Notes under the pieces: model-generated | Told to the model about the DNA's origin: nothing | Seen by the model: only the letters and a program-made list of their open reading frames with translations | The model's database searches: none | Translations under genes and position numbers: made by a program | Assembly: GCA_903858015.1 (NCBI GenBank) | Contig: CAIOGZ010000048.1 | Span: 20,377-84,376 of the forward strand | Length of the DNA stretch: 64,000 nucleotides | Reading direction: 5' to 3' | DNA from: an uncultured cyanobacterium | Lineage (GTDB): Bacteria > Cyanobacteriota > Cyanobacteriia > PCC-6307 > Cyanobiaceae | Shown here: one piece after another, positions 51,738-60,490 of the stretch | Layout: each line of letters opens with the position of its first letter | How positions within the stretch are numbered: position 1 is the stretch's first letter

Positions 51738-52229
51738 TCAACCGGCCCTGGCCCCGCGGCATTGGGGGCAAAGCGAGCGCACATTCAGCACGCACTCCAG
51801 CAGCAGGAAGCCCAGGGTCGTGGCGGCCTGCTCGCCGGCGGCCAGCACGGCGGCACTCTCAAACTCCTCGGTGCGGCCGCATTGCACGCAGACCAGGTGG
51901 TGGTGATGGGGGTGGGCATCGCTGGCCAGCTCGAAGCGGCGGCCGCCTTCGGGCAACTCAAGCTCCTGCAGCAGGCCCAGGGAACTGAGCAGCCGCAGGC
52001 TGCGGTACACGGTGGCCAGCGAAACCCGTTCCTCGCCATGGGCCAGCAGGCCATGCACGTCTTCGGCGCTGAGGTGGCGACCTTCACCGATCTGCTCAAA
52101 CAGGGCCAGCACCCTCTGGCGCTGGGGCGTAAGCCGCTGGCCCCGTTCGTTGAGGCTGCTGCGCAGGCCGGTGGACGGCTTGCTGCCCTGGACCTCTGCC
52201 ACCAACCTCCCCAGCCTCGCTCTTCGCAA
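51738..52229 (-). CDS. Fur-family metalloregulator
   Basis: RLTPQRQRVLALFEQIGEGRHLSAEDVHGLLAHGEERVSLATVYRSLRLLSSLGLLQELELPEGGRRFELASDAHPHHHHLVCVQCGRTEEF...CPQC. Confidence 0.9.
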   Translation of the reverse strand: MRRARLGRLVAEVQGSKPSTGLRSSLNERGQRLTPQRQRVLALFEQIGEGRHLSAEDVHGLLAHGEERVSLATVYRSLRLLSSLGLLQELELPEGGRRFELASDAHPHHHHLVCVQCGRTEEFESAAVLAAGEQAATTLGFLLLECVLNVRSLCPQCRGARAG

Positions 52230-52238
52230 GAGTAGTGC

Positions 52239-53369
52239 TTATTGAGAAGCGGGCCCCGATCGGGAGGCGGGGCCGGATGGCGCCGCCGGGCCCGATCGGC
52301 CCTTGACCAGGCGACCATCCAGGTCGGCGAGCAGGGCGGCCAGCAGATCGGCGAGGGTGGCCACCAGGCGATAGCTCAGGGCCACCGCCAGCAGGGGGGG
52401 GGTGGCCAGGACCCCCCCCAGCCGAAGTAGCAAGACAGCCTCAAAGACCCCCAGACCGCCGGGAGCCCCTGGCACCACCAAGCCCACGGTCCAGGCCAGG
52501 GCGAAGGCCGATAACCAGGTGAGCCAATCGAGCGACAGCTGGAGGTCAAAAGCCCAAATGCAGCAGGCAAAACCGGCGAAGCGCAGCAAAACAAAGGCCA
52601 GTTCCGCCAGCAGCGGTTGCCACGGATAGCCGGGCAGCCGCGGCACGGCGGCGCTGGGCAGTTCTGGCCCAGGCGGGGTCGCTGCGGCAGGCGGTGGTGG
52701 CTCGCTCGGCTCGAGCTGGAGCTCGCGGGCCTTACGCCGCTCCAACCAGAACAGCAGGGGCTCAAGCCAGCGGGGCGTGAGCAGGGCGAGGGGCAGCAAG
52801 GCCACCAGGCCCAGCCCCCCCTGCCACCCGGCCAAGCTGACCAGGGCCATCGCCGCCGTGGCCGCCAATAGGGGTTCCAGCAGCACCGCCAGCAGGGCCA
52901 TGCCGGTGGGCTGGCAGCGGTCCACGCCGCCAGTGCCCTGCCGTAGGGCCTGCACCCGGGCCGCCAGGTGCCAGATGCCGCCCGGCAGGAATTTGCGCAA
53001 GTTGGTGGCCATGAAGTGGGCCACGCTGGCCTCCCAGCGGGGCCTTAGCCCCAGCCAGCGCAGCAGGCTGGTCCAGGCCAGGCCGTTGACTACCACACTC
53101 AGCAAGCTGAGCCCCAGCCCGAGCACCAACCAGAGCCAGCCCTGCCGATCCAAGCCTTGCTGCAGCAAAGCCCGGGCGTTGCTGAGTAGGGCGGCCATCA
53201 CAAAGCCCAGGCTGGTCAGGGTGATCCAGGGTCTGAGGCCGCCCGGTAGGGCCGGCAACCGGGGCAGGCGGCTGAATGCGGCCTTTAGGGCCCGGGGCTG
53301 CCGCAGCGCCGCCAGCGAGGAGAAACGAGCGCCAAAACGCTCAAGCAGGGGGCGGATCGGTTTGGTCAT
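52239..53369 (-). CDS. Lysylphosphatidylglycerol synthase TM region / UPF0104 membrane protein
   Basis: Polytopic; AHFMATNLRKFLPGGIWHLAARV and GLVVPGAPGGLGVFEAVLLLRLG motifs. Confidence 0.8.
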   Translation of the reverse strand: MTKPIRPLLERFGARFSSLAALRQPRALKAAFSRLPRLPALPGGLRPWITLTSLGFVMAALLSNARALLQQGLDRQGWLWLVLGLGLSLLSVVVNGLAWTSLLRWLGLRPRWEASVAHFMATNLRKFLPGGIWHLAARVQALRQGTGGVDRCQPTGMALLAVLLEPLLAATAAMALVSLAGWQGGLGLVALLPLALLTPRWLEPLLFWLERRKARELQLEPSEPPPPAAATPPGPELPSAAVPRLPGYPWQPLLAELAFVLLRFAGFACCIWAFDLQLSLDWLTWLSAFALAWTVGLVVPGAPGGLGVFEAVLLLRLGGVLATPPLLAVALSYRLVATLADLLAALLADLDGRLVKGRSGPAAPSGPASRSGPASQ

Positions 53370-54685
53370 GGCAGCGATCTTCGCTTCCCAGCCTCTTCGG
53401 GCGATGGGGCCTCGGGCCCGGCATTTTCGGGGCCAGCCGCCTCGCCGTGGACAGGCTCCGCTTCCGCCGGCGGCTGGGCCAAGCCGTCGTGCACAAGGCG
53501 GCGCACTTGATCGAGGCCCAGGCTATGGCGGCGGGCCAGCGCCGCCAGGTCATCGGCCTCGGCTTTGGAGCGCCAGTGGCCATCGGGAGCCTGGGACCAT
53601 TTGATGCGCAGCGGGCCGAGCGGCGTTTCCAGGTTGGCCTGGTGGCGGGGCAGGAGCCAGCGGCGCTGCAGGGTCTCGCGCACCCCCAGGCTGGTGCTGT
53701 GGCGCCACCACACCTGGCGCAGGGCGGGGGCCAGCTGGGGTGGCAGCAGCGCCGTGACCAGGGTGCCCAAGCGACCCTTCTTCATCGCGATCGGTAGGCT
53801 GAACACTTCTACGGCCCCGGCTAACCGCAGCTCCTCCGCTAGGAAGGCCAACTCCTCGGCGGTGGCGTCATCGATCTGGGCCTGCTGCTCCAGCAGGGGT
53901 TCATGGCGTTCACCAGGCCCGGTCTCACCAGCCCCCGCTTGGCTGGGCTGTTGCAGCGGCTGGGCCAGGCAGAGGCGCAGCAGGTTGGGACGATCGAGGC
54001 GGCGGCTGCCCAGGCCCACCCCGATCCGCAGCGGTACCGCTGCCGGGTGGGCACCGAATTCGCTGGCCCAGCAGGCCGCCAGCGCGGCGCCGGTGGGGGT
54101 GGTGAGTTCCCCGGGGGGAAACCCCTGACTGGAGGCCAGGGGCATGCCGCGGGCCCGGGCGATCTCGAGCACGGCTGGAGCCGGCAAGGGCAGCAGACCA
54201 TGGGCCGTGCTGACGCTGCCGTGGCCGGCGGGGGGATAGGTGCAGATCAGCTCCTCGACCTGGAGGTGCAGCAGGGCGGCACAGACCCCCACCACATCCA
54301 CCAGGGCGTCGAGGGCACCGACTTCGTGGAAGTGCACCTGCTCCACCGCCTGGCCATGCACCGCCGCTTCGGCCTCCGCCAGCAGGGTGAACACCGCGAG
54401 CACCCGTTCTTGAAGCGGCGGATCCAGCGGGGCTGCCAGGATCTTGAGGCGCAGCTCGCCCCAGGCCCGGTGGGGTGGGTCGTTTTCCAGGCTTTCCACC
54501 GCCAGGTGGAGGCCGCGCAGGCCGCCGCTGCGGCGTTGCTCAGCCACCAGCCGATAGCGGCCCGCCAGCCCGAGGGCCGCCAGGGGCCCATGGATGATTG
54601 ACGCCGGCACGCCCAGATCCAACAGGGCCCCGAGCAGCATGTTGCCGGCCAGGCCGGTGGGGCAATCCAGCAGGGCTAGGGTCAT
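53366..54685 (-). CDS. larC: LarC-type nickel-pincer cofactor biosynthesis protein (DUF111)
   Basis: LDCPTGLAGNMLLGALLDLGVP...VHFHEVGALDALVDVVGVCAAL...GHGSVSTAHGLLPLPAPAVLEI...GELTTPTGAAL...DDATAEELAFLAEEL...MKKGRLGTLVTAL. Confidence 0.88.
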   Translation of the reverse strand: MTLALLDCPTGLAGNMLLGALLDLGVPASIIHGPLAALGLAGRYRLVAEQRRSGGLRGLHLAVESLENDPPHRAWGELRLKILAAPLDPPLQERVLAVFTLLAEAEAAVHGQAVEQVHFHEVGALDALVDVVGVCAALLHLQVEELICTYPPAGHGSVSTAHGLLPLPAPAVLEIARARGMPLASSQGFPPGELTTPTGAALAACWASEFGAHPAAVPLRIGVGLGSRRLDRPNLLRLCLAQPLQQPSQAGAGETGPGERHEPLLEQQAQIDDATAEELAFLAEELRLAGAVEVFSLPIAMKKGRLGTLVTALLPPQLAPALRQVWWRHSTSLGVRETLQRRWLLPRHQANLETPLGPLRIKWSQAPDGHWRSKAEADDLAALARRHSLGLDQVRRLVHDGLAQPPAEAEPVHGEAAGPENAGPEAPSPEEAGKRRSLP

Positions 54686-55350
54686 GCCTCGCCGGCGCTG
54701 GCGGCCTGGGGGGCTGGTAGCCGGGGCCTGCCGAGGCGCGGCGCCTGGCGGGCCAGCTGCTCGGCATCGGCTTCCAACCTGGGCAGTTCGGCGCGAAGCC
54801 ATTGCTCCACTTCCCGCCGGGCCCGCCGCTGTTCCCGTTGGGCCGTGGCCACGTCTTGGCCGGAGATGCCCCAGAGCCGTCCGAGCAGGGAGCGGTCGTC
54901 GGCACCCCCTTCGCTGGCGCCGTAGATCAGGGTTTCGGCCACCATGCCAGCCAGCAGCACCCGGCTCCAGCGGCGCAGATCCTCCAACGGCAGCCGAGCC
55001 CGATCGGGGGGGCTCAGGACGGTGCTGCCGCCAGCGGCCAGTCCGGCCTGGAGGCAGGCCAGGCTTCCCACGTGGATGGCGCTGACCGGCAGGCCTTCGC
55101 GATCGGCCACCAGGGCATGGGCCGCCTCATGCAGGGCGATGCGCCGCAGGCGGGCCAGTCCGCCGGGCAGGGCTTCGGCCAGCAGGTGGCCACCGCGGCC
55201 GTTGTACCGGGCCGCATCCAGGCTGAGGCCGCCCAGGCCGATCACCACCAGCAGGCTCGTGATCCAGGGCGAGAGGCCCAACCAGGGTCCCAGCAGCGCC
55301 ATCAGGCTCACCACCAGCACGGCGACTCCAGCGGCGAAAGGCTCGCTCAT
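54682..55350 (-). CDS. Membrane-anchored M41 (FtsH-type)-like peptidase domain lacking an AAA module
   Basis: Two TM segments then RIALHEAAHALVADREGLPVSAIHV (HEAAH zinc motif)...SRVLLAGMVAETLIYG...DRSLLGRLWG. Confidence 0.65.
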   Translation of the reverse strand: MSEPFAAGVAVLVVSLMALLGPWLGLSPWITSLLVVIGLGGLSLDAARYNGRGGHLLAEALPGGLARLRRIALHEAAHALVADREGLPVSAIHVGSLACLQAGLAAGGSTVLSPPDRARLPLEDLRRWSRVLLAGMVAETLIYGASEGGADDRSLLGRLWGISGQDVATAQREQRRARREVEQWLRAELPRLEADAEQLARQAPRLGRPRLPAPQAASAGEA

Positions 55351-55366
55351 GGCTGGGATGGGGCTC

Positions 55367-56329
55367 TCATCGGCTGGGGCGGCTCACCGCCCGGCCGTGG
55401 CTGCCCAGCGGAGCTGCGACGGAGCGACCCTTCTCCGCTTCCGCCGGCCGCCGCTCCCCGCCGCGGCGTTCCGGGCCAGCAGCGGAGCCAGTTGTTGGCG
55501 AGCCGCCAGCGCGGCGGCCCTTGCCGCCGCGGGTGCCGCGCTGGGCCAGGGGTGCCACCACCTCAAAGGCTTCAACGCACAGCTGTTGATCCTGGCGGCG
55601 CAGGTCGAGGGACACGAAATGGCGCAGGTGTTCGAGGGGAACCGTGCCGCGCAGTTGGAGTTTGAACGGAACCGGCCGGCTGCCGTCGGCCCGGGGCAGC
55701 TGGCGCACCTTCACCACCAGGTCACCGGTTTCGGGGCGGGTATAGATCAATTCTCCCCGCACGGAGAAGTAGTCATCGCCTTCGGCCAAAGCATCGCCTT
55801 CGGCCAAAGCATCGCCTTCGGGCAAAGCATCGCCTTCGGGCAGGGCATCGCCTGCGGCAAGGGCATCGCTTGGGGCTGGGGCCAAGCCGGTGGCGCCGGG
55901 CAGGGAGCGGCTGAGGGGCTCGCTGCCGCTGTCAATAAGGGCGCCAGCGGCGTTGGCTGCGGCCGTGGCGGGCTCAGGGGCTTGATCGAGGCCGGGTTCA
56001 GATTCAGCAGCCGGGCGGGCGGTGGCGGGGTGGGCGGCGGCGTTGAGGGTGCTGGGCTCCCAGACGCCCACCAGCTGCAGGTGGAGTTTGTTTTCATCCC
56101 GGCTGCGGGGGTAGACAACCCAAAGGTGGGGCAGCTCCAAATCCAGGTGACGGCGCATCAGGGTGAGCAAGCGGCCGAGCACCACCGCCTCCAGCTCGGT
56201 GCCTGTGGCGGTGCGGATCACCCCCCGGGTGGGTTGGCTGGCATCGGTTGGGATGTACTGGCCCCGCACCACACCGATGGCCCGGTACTGCAACGGCTCG
56301 GTGACTGGCGAAATGGGGTGCGCACGCAT
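55367..56329 (-). CDS. Hypothetical cyanobacterial protein with central repetitive linker and basic C-terminal tail
   Basis: MRAHPISPVTEPLQYRAIGVVRGQYIPTDASQPTRGVIRTATGTELEAVVLGRLLTLMRRHLDLELPHLWVVYPR... then ALAEGDALPEGD repeats and RGTRGGKGRRAGGSP tail. Confidence 0.75.
   Translation of the reverse strand: MRAHPISPVTEPLQYRAIGVVRGQYIPTDASQPTRGVIRTATGTELEAVVLGRLLTLMRRHLDLELPHLWVVYPRSRDENKLHLQLVGVWEPSTLNAAAHPATARPAAESEPGLDQAPEPATAAANAAGALIDSGSEPLSRSLPGATGLAPAPSDALAAGDALPEGDALPEGDALAEGDALAEGDDYFSVRGELIYTRPETGDLVVKVRQLPRADGSRPVPFKLQLRGTVPLEHLRHFVSLDLRRQDQQLCVEAFEVVAPLAQRGTRGGKGRRAGGSPTTGSAAGPERRGGERRPAEAEKGRSVAAPLGSHGRAVSRPSR
55774..55863. repeat. 18-bp tandem repeat, 5 copies (in-frame)
   Basis: CATCGCCTTCGGCCAAAG-type units at 55774, 55792, 55810, 55828, 55846; encodes (ALxEGD)n. 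Confidence 0.9.
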
Positions 56330-56434
56330 GGTGGGGGGAAGAAACCCCGCAGGGGGTGGGGTCAGGCTGGGGCCAATGTAGCCAGCACGGCAGGTAACCT
56401 CCGCACTGGGCCTAACCCATTGCTCCCCGCCCGG

Positions 56435-57382
56435 ATGCCCCCCCCGACCCGCAGCAGCTCCAGCTTGGCCTGGACCGTGGCAGGGGCCACGCTGCTGAGC
56501 CTGCTGGCGCTGCTGGGCGGCTGGTGGATTGGCCGGCAGCAGGCTGGAGGCAAGCTGCCCGAGGATCCCCGCCGGGAGGCCCTGCTGCAGGAGAGCGCTC
56601 GGTTGGGGCAGAAGCTGATCCGCGGGGAGGAGAACGAGGGCGACCGCCAGCGCTACCTCGAACTGCTGGTGGGTCTCGGCCGCAAGGATGAGGCCATCGC
56701 CGTGCTGGAGCCGATGGCCGATCGGGAACCCGAGCGTTGGGCGCTGCGGCTGATGCTGGCCGAGTTGCGCCGCGACCAGGGCGACCCCAGGGGGGCCGAA
56801 CGGGAACTGCGCCAGATCCTCAACCGCCAACCCAACCAGATCGACGCCCTGCAGCTGCTCACCCTGCTGCAGCTGGAGCAGGGCCAGGGCAGCGCTGCCG
56901 AAATCCAGGTCAAAGGGGTCTATGCCCGCCTGATCCGGCCCAATCCCAAGCCGGAGGCCCTTGGCGTGGGCCTGCTGCTGGCCGAGCTGCAGCAACAAAG
57001 GAAGCAGGCCATGGCCGCCGAACTCACTTACAAGGAACTGGCGCTGGCCTTCCCCCAAGACCCGCGTCCCCCCATTGGTTTGGCCCTGATGCGCTATGCG
57101 AGCGGCAACCGATCCGGAGCCCTGGAGGCCCTGCAGCAGGCCCGCCGCCGCAGCCCGGATCTTGAAAAGCCCGACCCCCGGCTCGATGCCCTGGCGGCCA
57201 GTTGGGGCCTAGAACAACTCCGGAGCTCGGCTGCGGCGCCACCGGCCCAGGGGGCTCCCCAGCCCCAGCTGATAGGGCCTAGCGCATCCCCGGCGCAGCC
57301 GCTCCAGCCAGCGGCGCAGCCGCTCCAGCCACCGGCCGGCCAACCCCTGCCGGCCCAGCCGACTGGCTCTCCAGGGCCTTAA
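56435..57382 (+). CDS. TPR-repeat membrane-anchored protein
   Basis: N-terminal TM (LAWTVAGATLLSLLALLGGWWIG) then tetratricopeptide-like helices (RYLELLVGLGRKDEAIAVLEPMADREPERWALRLMLAELRRDQGDPRGAERELRQIL...), Pro/Gln-rich C-terminus. Confidence 0.75.
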   Translation: MPPPTRSSSSLAWTVAGATLLSLLALLGGWWIGRQQAGGKLPEDPRREALLQESARLGQKLIRGEENEGDRQRYLELLVGLGRKDEAIAVLEPMADREPERWALRLMLAELRRDQGDPRGAERELRQILNRQPNQIDALQLLTLLQLEQGQGSAAEIQVKGVYARLIRPNPKPEALGVGLLLAELQQQRKQAMAAELTYKELALAFPQDPRPPIGLALMRYASGNRSGALEALQQARRRSPDLEKPDPRLDALAASWGLEQLRSSAAAPPAQGAPQPQLIGPSASPAQPLQPAAQPLQPPAGQPLPAQPTGSPGP

Positions 57383-57749
57383 GGGCCTGATCCACCGCCG
57401 AGGCGGGGGGGGTGGCGTCGTCGAGGGCCGTGCTGCGGCGGATGCGATTGATCAGATCAATCGGATTGGTGATGCCCAGGCCCGGGTTGCTCGGACCCAG
57501 GGAGCCACCACCAGCGCCGCTGCTGGCCCCATTGCCGAACATCTGGCGGTCCTGGGGGGCTGCCAGGGTTTGGCCGAAGCCTTGCTGCTGGGCCCACGCC
57601 GGGGCGTAGCTGGCCAGGTTGAGCAGCAAGGAGCCCAGCATCAGCTTCACCAGCCGCTTCGCCGCAGGGGAGCCAGTCCCAGGCGAACCAGGTGCGCAGG
57701 ACCCAGCAGCAGCAGACCCAGGCATGGAGAAAGGGAGTGGGGTGGCCAT
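57279..57749 (-). CDS. Hypothetical secreted protein
   Basis: Signal-peptide-like AAKRLVKLMLGSLLLNLASYAPAWAQQQG; converges on and overlaps the TPR gene by 104 bp. Confidence 0.55.
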   Translation of the reverse strand: MATPLPFSMPGSAAAGSCAPGSPGTGSPAAKRLVKLMLGSLLLNLASYAPAWAQQQGFGQTLAAPQDRQMFGNGASSGAGGGSLGPSNPGLGITNPIDLINRIRRSTALDDATPPASAVDQALKALESQSAGPAGVGRPVAGAAAPLAGAAAPGMR

Positions 57750-57814
57750 CGCCTTGACGCCAACGGCTCTTGCTATGGGCCAAGTTTAGATGGACACGAC
57801 TGCGCAGGTTGGGC

Positions 57815-58648
57815 ATGCGGATCGCCAGCTGGAACGTGAACTCGGTGCGCACGCGCCTCGATCAGGTGCTGGCCTGGCTGGAGGCTGAGCGGCCCGAGGT
57901 GCTCTGCCTGCAGGAAACCAAGGTGGCCGACGAGCTCTTCCCCCATGCCAGCTTCCAGGCGCTCGGCTACGCCACGGCGATCAGTGGCCAGAAGGCCTAC
58001 AACGGCGTGGCGATCCTCAGCCGGCTGCCGATCGAGGATGTACAGGTGGGGTTCACACCGCTGTTGCCGCAGGATCCGCAGGCCCTGGACTTGGGGGAAC
58101 AGAAGCGGGTGATCAGCGCCCAGATCGCCGGGTTGCGGGTGCTCAACCTCTACGTGCCCAACGGCTCTTCGCTGCGCTCGGAGAAATATGCCTACAAGCT
58201 CGAATGGCTGGCTTGCCTGAAGCGCTACCTCCAGGCCCAGGAGGCCATAGGCGAGCCCCTGGTGATGGTGGGCGACTTCAACATCGCCCTAGAGGCCCGC
58301 GATATCTACGACCCGGCCCGCCTCACCGGCGGGATCATGGCCAGCGAACCGGAACGCGAGGCGTTGCTAGCCGCCCTTGGCGAGCGGCTGGAGGATGGCT
58401 TCCGCCTGTTCGAGCCCGAAAGCGGCCACTGGAGCTGGTGGGACTACCGCACCGCCGGCTGGGAGACGGGCCGCGGCTGGCGGATCGATCACATCTACCT
58501 CGATGCCGAACTGCGCGACCACGCCCTGGGCTGCACGATCGATGCCCCGATGCGCGGCAACCCGCAACCCAGCGACCACGCCCCGGTGATCATCAACCTG
58601 GCCTGGCCGCCGCAGGACGAGGGGGAAGACGACGACGAGGAGTGCTGA
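57815..58648 (+). CDS. xthA: Exodeoxyribonuclease III
   Basis: MRIASWNVNSVRTRLDQVLAWLEAERPEVLCLQETKVADELFP...LVMVGDFNIALEARDIYDP...GWRIDHIYLDAELR...PSDHAPVIINL. Confidence 0.95.
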   Translation: MRIASWNVNSVRTRLDQVLAWLEAERPEVLCLQETKVADELFPHASFQALGYATAISGQKAYNGVAILSRLPIEDVQVGFTPLLPQDPQALDLGEQKRVISAQIAGLRVLNLYVPNGSSLRSEKYAYKLEWLACLKRYLQAQEAIGEPLVMVGDFNIALEARDIYDPARLTGGIMASEPEREALLAALGERLEDGFRLFEPESGHWSWWDYRTAGWETGRGWRIDHIYLDAELRDHALGCTIDAPMRGNPQPSDHAPVIINLAWPPQDEGEDDDEEC

Positions 58649-58721
58649 AGGGAAGCGACCCCGTGGCGCTGGCCAGCCAGGGCGTGCTGGTGGGCAGCCT
58701 CGGGAACCGGCGATCAGGTGG

Positions 58722-58868
58722 TCAAGCAGAGTGACGTTGATCCCCGAAAGCGGACGCGGGAGCAACCCTGCTAAGAATGAACTTGACCAGATCGCCAACC
58801 GTGAACTTCTCGGAGTAATCGCGCAACACAGAATAAATTTGTTTAATGATCTCGGCTTGGCTAGCCAT
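58722..58868 (-). CDS. Possible small protein or decayed N-terminus
   Basis: MASQAEIIKQIYSVLRDYSEKFTVGDLVKFILSRVAPASAFGDQRHSA; ATG..TGA read directly, below the ORF-track cutoff. Confidence 0.35.
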   Translation of the reverse strand: MASQAEIIKQIYSVLRDYSEKFTVGDLVKFILSRVAPASAFGDQRHSA

Positions 58869-58938
58869 GGCCTCTAGGGCAAACTCACACCTTGCAACAT
58901 AAACTGCCAGGGTTTATTGCAGTCATCTATTGGGGTCT

Positions 58939-58956
58939 CATGACAACATTGTCATG
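58939..58956. promoter_or_regulatory. Operator-like perfect inverted repeat
   Basis: CATGACAA-CA-TTGTCATG, 8-bp arms with 2-bp centre, about 70 bp upstream of the small minus-strand ORF. Confidence 0.45.
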
Positions 58957-59192
58957 CCCGAGTCCCGGAAGCGATGAGAGGCAACGCCTCTGATCCCTCG
59001 CCGCGTTTCGGGAGAAGAGGCCCTGGGGCTATCGGCAGAGGCGTAGGAGGAGCCTATGCAATAGGTGTTGCCGAACGCTCGCCATCACCTGGCCGCAGAA
59101 AGGTTAGGAGGTAGACAGAAACTTGCCGGTGGCGGCTCAGGTGAATGGCCATGTTGGATAGTTCAGTCTGTGCAAGATCGAAACAAGACTGG

Positions 59193-59693
59193 TTATCTTG
59201 CTGGCAATAGCTTTGCAGAATGAAGGAGAAAGACTGTGGCGTTGTCGGAAGACCTTAGTAAAGTCCAGTCTTGGTGTGCAGCCTGGGCACGGCTGATTGC
59301 CGCAACGACTTCGGCTCGTTTAAACGACACAGCTGTGTTGTAATCTGCAGAGTGACGAAGGGATTGGAGATCCACAAAAGTGGTGCAGACGCGGATCAAT
59401 TCAGGCTCAATAGTTGCCGTGAACAACGGAGCAGGCCAAGGTGGCGTGCTCTTTGACTGTTCGATAACTCTATTGGCCGCATCTTTAACCGAGGCGTGCT
59501 GAAAAGATCGCGCAACATAAGGCTGCAAATCAGTATTTGCCGTAATGCGCCGTGCCCCATCATCAATAAGCAAGTGAAACACTGAATAGTAAGCAGCTGA
59601 AATAGCGCGTCTCAGCGATGCCTGCTTAGGCTTCATTGGATCAAGGCCAGCGAGTGTGCTTGCTTGCTCCAGAAGATCAGATGCGAGGCTCAC
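59193..59693 (-). CDS. HEPN-like domain protein (UPF0332-type)
   Basis: LRRAISAAYYSVFHLLIDDGARRI and LRHSADYNTAVSFKRAEVVAAISRAQAA, typical of HEPN/UPF0332 helices. Confidence 0.65.
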   Translation of the reverse strand: MSLASDLLEQASTLAGLDPMKPKQASLRRAISAAYYSVFHLLIDDGARRITANTDLQPYVARSFQHASVKDAANRVIEQSKSTPPWPAPLFTATIEPELIRVCTTFVDLQSLRHSADYNTAVSFKRAEVVAAISRAQAAHQDWTLLRSSDNATVFLLHSAKLLPAR

Positions 59694-59968
59694 TCTTCTT
59701 CTCCCTCCTTTGAAAAGGAGATTACCGCTGAAACCGGCAGCTCAGTTGCTCTTTTTCGAACCGCAGAGGCAATATTGTTTAGGATTTGTCCAGTTTCTGC
59801 ACTTGGAGCCGAAGTGGAGAATGAAGGCAGAAGGCTAATTGAGATTTGAATCTCTTCTTGCCCATCTTCGCCTGTCTGAACTGAAGCATGAATGGCTGAA
59901 ACATGTTCCTGAAGATCTGCAAGGTCTTCGATTCTCCTTTTTGCATCTTCGTCCAGCTTGTAGATCAT
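59690..59968 (-). CDS. Small acidic partner protein of the HEPN-like gene (unknown family)
   Basis: MIYKLDEDAKRRIEDLADLQEHVSAIHASVQTGEDGQEEIQISISLLPSFSTS...; stop/start overlap (4 bp) with the HEPN-like gene. Confidence 0.6.
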   Translation of the reverse strand: MIYKLDEDAKRRIEDLADLQEHVSAIHASVQTGEDGQEEIQISISLLPSFSTSAPSAETGQILNNIASAVRKRATELPVSAVISFSKEGEEE

Positions 59969-60110
59969 GGTAGGAACCTCTTTGCCCGACTCTAGCAAGT
60001 TTCGAGGATGCGGTCAGCCTTGGAGCCTTCTGATGTCTGATGTTGTCTCCAGAATCTATCCAACGCTCAAGATCAGCGGCGGGCGGAGCCAATGAATTAA
60101 GACGGAACGC

Positions 60111-60140
60111 CTGCTCCTGTCCGCTGGATCTTGATGTTAG
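60111..60140. repeat. Imperfect ~30-bp direct repeat, downstream copy flanking hepT/mntA
   Basis: CTGCTCCTGTCCGCTGGATCTTGATGTTAG; 25/30 matches to 60919-60948, last 13 bp identical. Confidence 0.65.
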
Positions 60141-60490
60141 TCCGCAGAATTGAGCTGCGAAACCAGTCCATCACACTCGCTTCTGAGAACCTGTAGGTCA
60201 ACCTTCGCGAGCGCCCAAACCAGCTCATCGTCAACGGTTGGATACTCATGGGTTAGGCGATTCCAGAAGTCGACGATTCGGCGTGCGTTTGTGATGGAAT
60301 CAAAGATATCCGGCGCCTTTTGAGACAGGGCCAGCACCGCCTCACCGATGATGGTGAACTCCCGCTCCACCGAGGACCGCACGAGACGATTACAGAGGTA
60401 GTCGTCAATCTGCATGCCAGAGAGTGCCTTGGAGATCGCGTCACAGGACTCAAGGATGTCGGCAAGATAGGCACGGGGCTCACGCTGCAT
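60137..60490 (-). CDS. hepT: HepT-like toxin (DUF86)
   Basis: MQREPRAYLADILESCDAISKALSGMQIDDYLCNRLVRSSVEREFTIIGEAVLALSQKAPDIFDSITNARRIVDFWNRLTHEYPTVDDELVWALAKVDL; RxxxH-Y type HEPN motif. Confidence 0.85.
   Translation of the reverse strand: MQREPRAYLADILESCDAISKALSGMQIDDYLCNRLVRSSVEREFTIIGEAVLALSQKAPDIFDSITNARRIVDFWNRLTHEYPTVDDELVWALAKVDLQVLRSECDGLVSQLNSAD

Noticed and set aside
55774-55863. CRISPR array
   Set aside because: 18-bp units are contiguous without spacers and encode an in-frame hexapeptide repeat.
54944-56434. First ~500 residues of the 54944..57382 plus-strand ORF
   Set aside because: Antisense to the M41-like gene and the repeat-containing hypothetical; only the TPR part after the ATG at 56435 is credible.
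56330-57058. N-terminal extension of the 55367..57058 minus ORF
   Set aside because: Antisense to the TPR gene; MRAHPISPV at 56329 is a better start.
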